Source: Polydactylus sextarius (lineage: Eukaryota > Chordata > Actinopteri > Polynemidae). From it: DNA of 64,000 nt. Positions 59,901-64,000 of this stretch are shown piece by piece (position 1 is the stretch's first letter; every line of letters begins with the position of its first letter). A program made the translations under genes and the position numbers. The notes under the pieces are model-generated. The model searched no databases. It worked only from the letters and a program-made list of their open reading frames with translations, and had not been told where the DNA came from. Location of the stretch: NCBI GenBank assembly GCA_016801845.1, contig CM028906.1:3162001-3226000 (forward strand), read 5' to 3'.

Positions 59901-60729
59901 AGAAAAAGTGCAAGTCTCCAGAAATGAGGAAGAAGGCTTGAGGGTGTAATGTTTTCATCTGGAACATGACAGAGTTAACAGGTAGCTGTAGTGTCGGCCG
60001 ACAGTGAGTTATCATGATGACTTGAGAGAAATCCTCTGGATGTAGTACAACCAAACGCTAACAGCAAACAGCTCAATGTCCTGTGAGCAGCTGCTCAGTA
60101 ACACTGAGCTGGTCCAATGCCGAGTTCTTCATCTTATGGGAAATGGTGGTGATGGTACATTCCCCATAGTTACAGACAGTGTTGATGGTTTGTACCATCT
60201 TTTCTTCCCACTGTGCTTTACTCCTCCTCTGCATCCCCTTCTCCTCCACCTTGACTCCTCCAGGATCTGGAGTCTCTTGTTGGGCATCTTTGAGCTGCAG
60301 TGTCATCAGCTAATCACTGGTGTAACAATAGGGCAACAGCTCAATGGCCCTCTGGTTGTCACTGTAAAAACAAAAACAAAAACAGGTGAAAAAAAACATG
60401 AAAAAATAATAAATATAATAATAACAATAATAAATAATGGAAAAAGAAAACATGTTGAAAAGTTTAGGTAAAAAGAAGAAAAAGTGGCATGGCAACAACC
60501 CCGTTAGCAAAACTAAATCGCCAGTGAGGAACCCACCTTTCACCCACCCTTTGCTTGTTGTCCTCATGAAATTAGAAGCAGGACTAAGCAGAACTTTTAT
60601 ATACCTACCTGAAAAACAAACCGGGAGGTAAGTGGCTTCCATTTGTAATACTCATTTTGGCCACAAGAGAGTGAACTGCTCCACAACTACTAGAGAAAGT
60701 AGATACATGTTAGCACGATAATATGCAAT

Positions 60730-61020
60730 ATACTGATATAAATACATGGAGTGTGAGGGAGAGACAGGGTTGTAAAAAGAGAGGGACAGAGAGAGGACGT
60801 GCAGTGCATCACTGGAGTTCCTCAGCATCTTAATCCAATAGCAGCTTAACAGAAAGGTGATTCAGGATGGCTCAGACAGGTCCAAGACCCATCTGAACAC
60901 TATCAAACCATCCCCAACTGTAAACTTTATTATAAAGGAAAGTTTTCAGTCTAACCTTAAATGTAGAAAGGCCGTCTTCCTCCCAGACCCGAACTGGGAA
61001 CTGGTTCAATATAAGAATAT
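60730..61020 (+). repeat. Dispersed fish repeat, later part
   Basis: GTGCAGTGCATCACTGGAGT, AGGAAAGTTTTCAGTCTAAC, AATGTAGAAAGGCCGTCTTC and CCGAACTGGGAACTGGTTC follow the later part of the repeat whose first part is at 38700-38900. No protein is encoded. Confidence 0.5.
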
Positions 61021-61139
61021 CTGTATAGGAAGTATAGGATGTATAGGAAGATATGGTCTGAGTCATTCATCAAACATTTGAATCATTTTTAAAAAAATAT
61101 TGAGACTGTTTAAAGTATTTGAACTATCACTGATTTGTT

Positions 61140-61141
<2 letters not shown>

Positions 61142-61172
<31 letters not shown>
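61142..61172. repeat. (TG)n microsatellite
   Basis: About 15 TG units. Confidence 0.95.
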
Positions 61173-61174
<2 letters not shown>

Positions 61175-62279
61175 AATTAATCTAACTAAGACTATTTAAA
61201 ATCATTAAATTGAGTTGATTGTAAAATTACTTAAAATTACTTGCGAGGAATAAATATTTCAGATGAAAGAGAACTGTTGACTTTGATCAAGTCTGTAGAA
61301 ACGTGCTTTTTTTCAAAATTTAGGGCCAATTTGAAACTTGAACTTAAGAAACGAGTTTGCATGAAGTGAAGAAAATCTCAATGTCAGTGTCAAATCCTTC
61401 TTGTGATTGATCACTTCAATATTTAAAAATTGAGGGTGTGACAGAAAAACCTTTCAAACTCTCATACTACCAAGAAAAATGAAAACAAATAAAGACAAAT
61501 CTGTTCTTGTAACTGTCAGTGGATCACAAACACAGAAAGCACTGTCTGTGTGAATGTCTGAGTATCTCCCTCTGTTGGTTTCTCTGTGACATGACTCCCG
61601 TGGTCTCACCTCTTGTAAAGAGACATGACTACAGACTATCTTTGTCTGTGTCAGTGTTTAAAGTGTGATGCATCTCAGATCTTTCATTTTCAACACTGTC
61701 ACAGTTATACATACTGTCTGTAATTAATAGTTATACACCAGATTGTATAAATCTTCAAGGGAAGTTGCATCTGGTCCACGAAGACCAGTTTAAGAGATTT
61801 GATTGAAAATAAATAAGTCAGATATTTCAAATTAGTCTGATCTAATAGAAAATGTTAAGATCCATCAAAGCAGCTTTCAACCTCTGTTTTTCTGGTGTGT
61901 GTTTCCCAGCCCTCTCCTCTCAGTAGGAACTCGTGTTGCCTTCAAGTTCTCCTCGTAAAATACCAAATATGTGGAATTAAAACCATGCTGCATTTTCATT
62001 TAAGTAATTGTTTTACCCTGCAAACTACAATCCAGCATCTCCAAAATATCTACTGTCCATATTAATATTAATCATATTTTTAGCTATAAAGCATTTTTTC
62101 TCATTAACTATTTTGATAGTTTTGGTAATGGAATTACAAGAAACAAACAAACATTAACGAAAACACAAACAGGCAGCAACACAGAGCCATCACAGCACTC
62201 ACCCCTTACATATTGAAAGACATACTAATACAATCTACATACATTATACCCAATGCCCTGAATTCCCCTTAGGAGTTTA
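61173..62279. other. Non-coding stretch
   Basis: AT-rich sequence without recognisable gene, RNA or repeat. Confidence 0.5.
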
Positions 62280-62950
62280 TACCAATACTGTAACCAAAAC
62301 ACCTCCATGCTTGGCTATTCTTACTTAGGACATTCTGAACCCTTCAGTCATAATTTCAAATGCTGCTGTCTCTGACATAAGCTGAAGCCATTCCTCAACT
62401 TCTAGTCTATGTGGGCTCTTTCATTTACACAGAATAATTCTGGCTGCTACAATAAAATATGTTATCATTAGATCAATTTCAGTTTATTGAAAGGCCCTTA
62501 GGACATAAAAGACTAATTCCCTAACAGACACAATTGTGGGGACTTTGGTAAAGGTTGACTGAGCCAGCCCTCAAACTTTTGCAAAACTACCTTCCAAAAG
62601 AGCATTATGAAAGGGCAATCCCATAATGCATGGAGAAGTGTACCCACCTCCTTATTACACTTCCTGCATTTATTATCCTGGGTTAACCCCATTCTAAACA
62701 ACTTATTAGGTGTAAATTAATACCCATTTACAATTTTGTAGTGAATTAGTTTATTTCTAGCATCCCTTGTAGCTCTTCCCATATTTCAGATAATGTCCTG
62801 CCAATTTTCCTCATCAACATCCTTATCAAGGTCTTTTATAAATAACCCTTAAGTTTTCACACATTTTGGTTTGGATACTTAACATTTTCTTATAAAATAC
62901 AGAGGCAGGGTGTAATATATGTGGAGAATTAAGGAACTCCTGTGCAACAT
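62280..62950 (-). pseudogene. L1-like LINE ORF2 C-terminal fragment
   Basis: The minus strand reads, in order, DLDKDVDEENWQDII, then NKLIHYKIVNGY, FTPNKLFRMGLTQDNKCRKC and EVGTLLHALWDCPFIMLFW (about 62850-62590). This matches the region after the reverse-transcriptase domain of fish L1 ORF2, ending in the CxxC...H...C zinc-knuckle motif. Less preserved sequence continues to about 62300 and resembles the final segment (ARIILC, SETAA). Several stops occur. No endonuclease or catalytic RT domain is present, so it is a 5'-truncated dead copy. Confidence 0.85.
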
Positions 62951-63090
62951 TGCCATTTCCATTTTCCCTCCTCAAACCAAAAACAGACCCCACAGTACTC
63001 AGCTGTAAATACCTCCTGAGCTTGGATCCTCACTGCCAAACCAGGAAGTGCTACAATGGGTAAAAGTAATATTAAAACTACAGACAATAT

Positions 63091-63190
63091 ATAGAATAGA
63101 AGAATATTTTTATTTGTCCCTCAAGGGGAAGTTTGACTGCATAAAAAAAAATACGAAAATGGATTTACAGAAAATAAAAAAGTATATAAA
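63091..63190 (-). mobile_element. LINE/SINE-type 3' tail, minus strand (third copy)
   Basis: AGAATAGAAGAATATTTTTA, TTTGTCCCTCAAGGGGAAG, TTTGACTGCATAA and GGATTTACAGAAAATA match the copy at 59770-59900 over about 90 bp with small differences. It is separate from the L1-like fragment just to the left. Confidence 0.6.
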
Positions 63191-64000
63191 TTTAAGAGGA
63201 GGAAGAAGGAGAAATGTGTTTTCTGTAACACACACTGGTGTTATGTGGTGGTGGGAAAATTACAGGTCGGTGTTGTCCTTGGCATGATTTTAACCACTTT
63301 TAAAAATTCTTTAAAATTTTCTTTAAAAATTTTTGTACACACAAGTGAGACTACAGTTGAATGATGGATTGACACACTATAAAACACATTATATCACACT
63401 ATAAATCATAGTCTGTGAAAGTGAAATATCTGGTTTTATTTCACTGCTCATGTTCTTTACTGATGTACAAGATGAAGAATTTTTCATACCCTGAGCATGG
63501 TTTGTTTGCATTTTAATGTGTATTCTGCAGTCATAGTTAATATTCAACTGGTTTTGTTAAAAAAAATAACTAGTCTTTTGTATTTTCCCCACTAGGGAAC
63601 ACAGAAAATCAGCATACTGTTGTTAGTCCCCCTGGAGGCTGACATGAATGCTGCAGCACGAAAGAGCGCAACAGTCCTGCCCTTTTTGTGTTCTTCCTCT
63701 GAAGAAACCTGGGCTGTTGACTAGCTGCTCTGTTGACTGCTCTCTGCGGTGGTCAGCCTGTACCAGGATGACGACGAAGGGGGAAATTTTGAAAAATGTG
63801 GAAGATTTTGTTTGTGATACCACAGATCACCTGATGCTGTGACATCAGTGACCAGAGATTGATATGGACTGGCCTGTCTATCTCCCAACATTACATCTTC
63901 TAAAATCAAACTCTGATGATGCAGTGTCTGGCTATGGATGTCAACCTCTAACATGAGATTGCTGCTGCCCCCTAGTGTCCAAAAAACTGATAAATAAATA
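63191..64000. other. Non-coding stretch at the window end
   Basis: AT-rich to about 63600. The part at 63640-63960 has overlapping frames of 64-77 codons on both strands with no domain. CCCCCTGGAGGCTG (63629) and GCCCCCTAGTGTCC (63967) are the kind of short words common in fish repeats. Confidence 0.45.

Noticed and set aside
60076..60642. 131-codon plus and 110-codon minus frames
   Set aside because: They overlap each other across (AAT)n and A-rich sequence and a probable retroposon body.
1..64000. CRISPR array, bacterial operon, phage or plasmid features
   Set aside because: Spliced introns, CA microsatellites, SINE/LINE/Tc1/Harbinger remains and low coding density show animal nuclear DNA; no regularly spaced direct repeats were found.

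Overview
This window is vertebrate nuclear DNA, most likely from a ray-finned (teleost) fish. It is AT-rich and gene-poor, has many (CA)n/(TG)n microsatellites, and carries decayed copies of element classes typical of fish genomes: two different Tc1-like elements, a PIF/Harbinger element, RTE-like and L1-like LINE fragments, tRNA-derived SINEs and short inverted-repeat elements. There are no bacterial-style operons. Most open frames above 60 codons are chance frames in non-coding DNA. Family names for repeats rest on my recognition of their conserved stretches, not on a search.

One gene is well supported: a compact three-exon gene at 59072-59471 (+) encoding an 81-residue protein. It has a signal peptide and an acidic, proline- and tyrosine-rich tail with no cysteine. 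Both introns are 77 bp with GT/AG borders, and an AATAAA follows the stop by about 24 bp. I do not recognise the family. A second, weaker candidate is an internal exon with good splice borders at 18595-18677 (+).

Layout. 1-13 kb: non-coding, with a repeat at 2.4-2.7 kb, a LINE-type 3' tail at 4.3-4.5 kb, repeat pieces rich in AGGTCA half-sites at 5.2 and 7.3-8.1 kb, and an RTE-like LINE end at 10.1 kb. 13-18 kb: a short inverted-repeat element (13.86-14.33), two more RTE-like ends, a Harbinger 5' fragment (16.94-17.24) and a perfect 18-bp hairpin (17.75). 18-26 kb: the candidate exon, a degenerate tandem repeat (19.8-20.4) and a 2.2-kb Harbinger fossil (23.74-25.99). 26-36 kb: non-coding, with microsatellites and a few regulatory-looking blocks. 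36-46 kb: a Tc1 fossil (+, 37.32-37.80), a hairpin cluster (38.5), a further hairpin and palindrome, and a second Tc1 fossil (-, 43.85-45.02). 46-49 kb: a SINE and a candidate 1.5-kb solo LTR. 49-57 kb: non-coding, with tRNA-like fragments and an inverted pair of short elements (55.73-56.26). 57-64 kb: the secreted-peptide gene, with LINE tails and an L1-like fragment downstream.

The transposon genes are all broken and do not work together. The only functional unit I can argue for is the small secreted-protein gene, perhaps with an octamer-containing block 0.8-1 kb upstream of it.
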